From GCA-2709075 sp038146865 (lineage in GTDB: Bacteria; Pseudomonadota; Alphaproteobacteria; MPNO01; UBA2964), in the NCBI GenBank assembly GCA_038146865.1, contig JAYQSL010000002.1, positions 434,001 to 498,000 of the forward strand: a DNA stretch of 64,000 nt. The letters run 5' to 3'. Numbering within the stretch: position 1 is the stretch's first letter; each line of letters opens with the position of its first letter. Positions 63,093-64,000 of the stretch are shown piece by piece. The position numbers were made by a program, and so were the translations under genes. A model generated the notes under the pieces. The model had not been told where the DNA came from and made no database searches. It saw only the letters and a list, made by a program, of their open reading frames with translations.

Positions 63093-64000
63093 CTATACAT
63101 TACTGTCCAAGCTTTCAGACAGGGCCTTATTTGCATCTCGTTTGGCTGCAAGCTCATTCATGGTTGCTAAGTCCCGCTCATGGGCAACCCTTTTCATCTT
63201 GTTGAGGTAAGAGCCGGTTCCCGCGGGTATCAGGCGGCCAACGATTACATTCTCCTTTAACCCTCTTAAATCATCTCGCTTTCCCGAAACCGAGGCTTCT
63301 GTGAGAACACGAGTTGTCTCTTGGAAAGAAGCAGCTGAAATAAATGACTTAGTTTGTAAAGCAGCTTTGGTAATACCGTGAAGAGTTGGCTCGGATTCCA
63401 TTAATTTTTGCTTACTAGCTTTCAGCTTCGCATTCGCCGCGTCGAATTCCTCCCGATCAACCAGTTCTCCGGCTAGATAGGTCGAGTCGCCAGGATCCGT
63501 AACTTCCACTTTCTGGAGCATTTGACGAGCTATTACCTCTATGTGCTTGTCATTAATCTTGACACCCTGGAGCCTGTAGACGTCCTGAATCTCATCTATT
63601 AGGTAATTTGCGAGTTCGGAAACACCTAACACTCGTAGTATATCGTGAGGGACGGGATTACCATCCATAAGATAGTCACCCTTCTTTACCATGTCCCCCT
63701 CCTGAACGTTTATGTGCTTCCCTTTGGGGACTAGATGTTCCACTGGATCGCCTTCACCTTCGGGGGGATGGACAACAATCCTTCTCTTTGCCTTGTAATC
63801 TTTACCAAATTCAACCCGACCGTCGATTTCAGAGATTATCGAAAAATCTTTAGGTTTACGGGCCTCAAATAACTCCGCTACCCGCGGCAGTCCCCCTGTA
63901 ATATCTCGAGTTTTACTCGATTCTCTGGGGATTCGAGCAAGGACCTCCCCAGGTTTCACCTCAGAACCTGCTTCAACAGATAAAATGGCATCCACAGACA
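63093..64000 (-). CDS. rpoC: DNA-directed RNA polymerase beta' subunit (C-terminal part; 5' end outside window)
   Basis: The visible 300 or so residues are the C-terminal end of beta'. They hold the TRDITGGLPRVAELFEARKPKDFSIISEIDG region, the downstream ISAASFQETTRVLTEASVSGKRDDLRGLKENVIVGRLIPAGTG segment (trigger-adjacent C-terminal clamp), and end at TAG (63093-63095). The rpoBC-str operon order is standard. Confidence 0.97.
   Translation of the reverse strand, partial: SVDAILSVEAGSEVKPGEVLARIPRESSKTRDITGGLPRVAELFEARKPKDFSIISEIDGRVEFGKDYKAKRRIVVHPPEGEGDPVEHLVPKGKHINVQEGDMVKKGDYLMDGNPVPHDILRVLGVSELANYLIDEIQDVYRLQGVKINDKHIEVIARQMLQKVEVTDPGDSTYLAGELVDREEFDAANAKLKASKQKLMESEPTLHGITKAALQTKSFISAASFQETTRVLTEASVSGKRDDLRGLKENVIVGRLIPAGTGSYLNKMKRVAHERDLATMNELAAKRDANKALSESLDSNV

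Noticed and set aside
1..64000. Mobile elements, prophage, CRISPR arrays or toxin-antitoxin pairs
   Set aside because: I found no transposase, integrase, phage gene, regularly spaced repeat or typical toxin-antitoxin pair. Gene order is mostly conserved housekeeping and catabolic operons.

Overview
The window looks like part of a chromosome from an alphaproteobacterium of moderate, roughly 45% GC content. I infer a marine, Rhodospirillales-like heterotroph, but no 16S rRNA is present to prove it. The evidence is gene order and family content: dapA-smpB, rpoZ-relA-pdxJ-acpS-lepB-rnc-era-recO-parC, a DUF1489 protein, an ATP12-type assembly chaperone, and several solute-binding or TRAP-type uptake genes. 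No insertion sequence, prophage or CRISPR array is visible, and no gap between genes exceeds 300 bases.

Layout. 1-3360 (minus): a TctC/Bug-type solute-binding protein cut by the left edge, and a TRAP transporter membrane pair. 3436-13860 (minus): the rpoZ-to-parC housekeeping block, with a metal-dependent amidohydrolase inserted between relA and pdxJ. 13969-21853: folK, an NYN nuclease with a uracil-DNA glycosylase, a molybdopterin oxidoreductase, smpB, dapA, then a lytic transglycosylase, a haloacid dehalogenase and a threonine dehydratase-like gene in one overlapping set. 21942-24953 (minus): an operon of an archaeal-type riboflavin-kinase-like protein (DUF120), an enolase-superfamily enzyme and an acyl-CoA synthetase. 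25042-28735: tRNA-Gly(CCC), a 2-hydroxyacid dehydrogenase, a class III CoA-transferase, a RidA protein and a fumarylacetoacetate-hydrolase-like gene. 28780-36237 (plus): a catabolic operon with a molybdopterin oxidoreductase, the complete lower meta-cleavage set (hydratase, acylating acetaldehyde dehydrogenase, hydroxyoxovalerate aldolase, oxalocrotonate decarboxylase), a Rieske ferredoxin and a ferredoxin reductase. 36251-44605: DUF1489, an SLC13 transporter, tRNA-Leu(GAG), lipB, ATP12, a HAD phosphatase, an RluC-type pseudouridine synthase, rarA and a DegP protease. 44622-64000 (minus): rpoC end, str, S10, spc and alpha ribosomal operons in the standard order.

The most interesting biology is in 21942-36237. 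The lower meta-cleavage pathway and the ferredoxin/reductase pair are complete, yet no ring-hydroxylating oxygenase and no extradiol dioxygenase lie in the window. Instead the operon begins with a molybdopterin enzyme of unknown substrate. The DUF120-enolase-ligase operon next to it is also of unknown purpose.

One caution affects the reading of several genes. Four genes (lipB, rplQ, rplC, tuf) each carry one single-base frameshift at a short homopolymer, and three of these genes are normally essential. The likeliest cause is sequence or assembly error, not gene loss. Correcting one base in each restores normal proteins, including an EF-Tu of exactly 396 residues.
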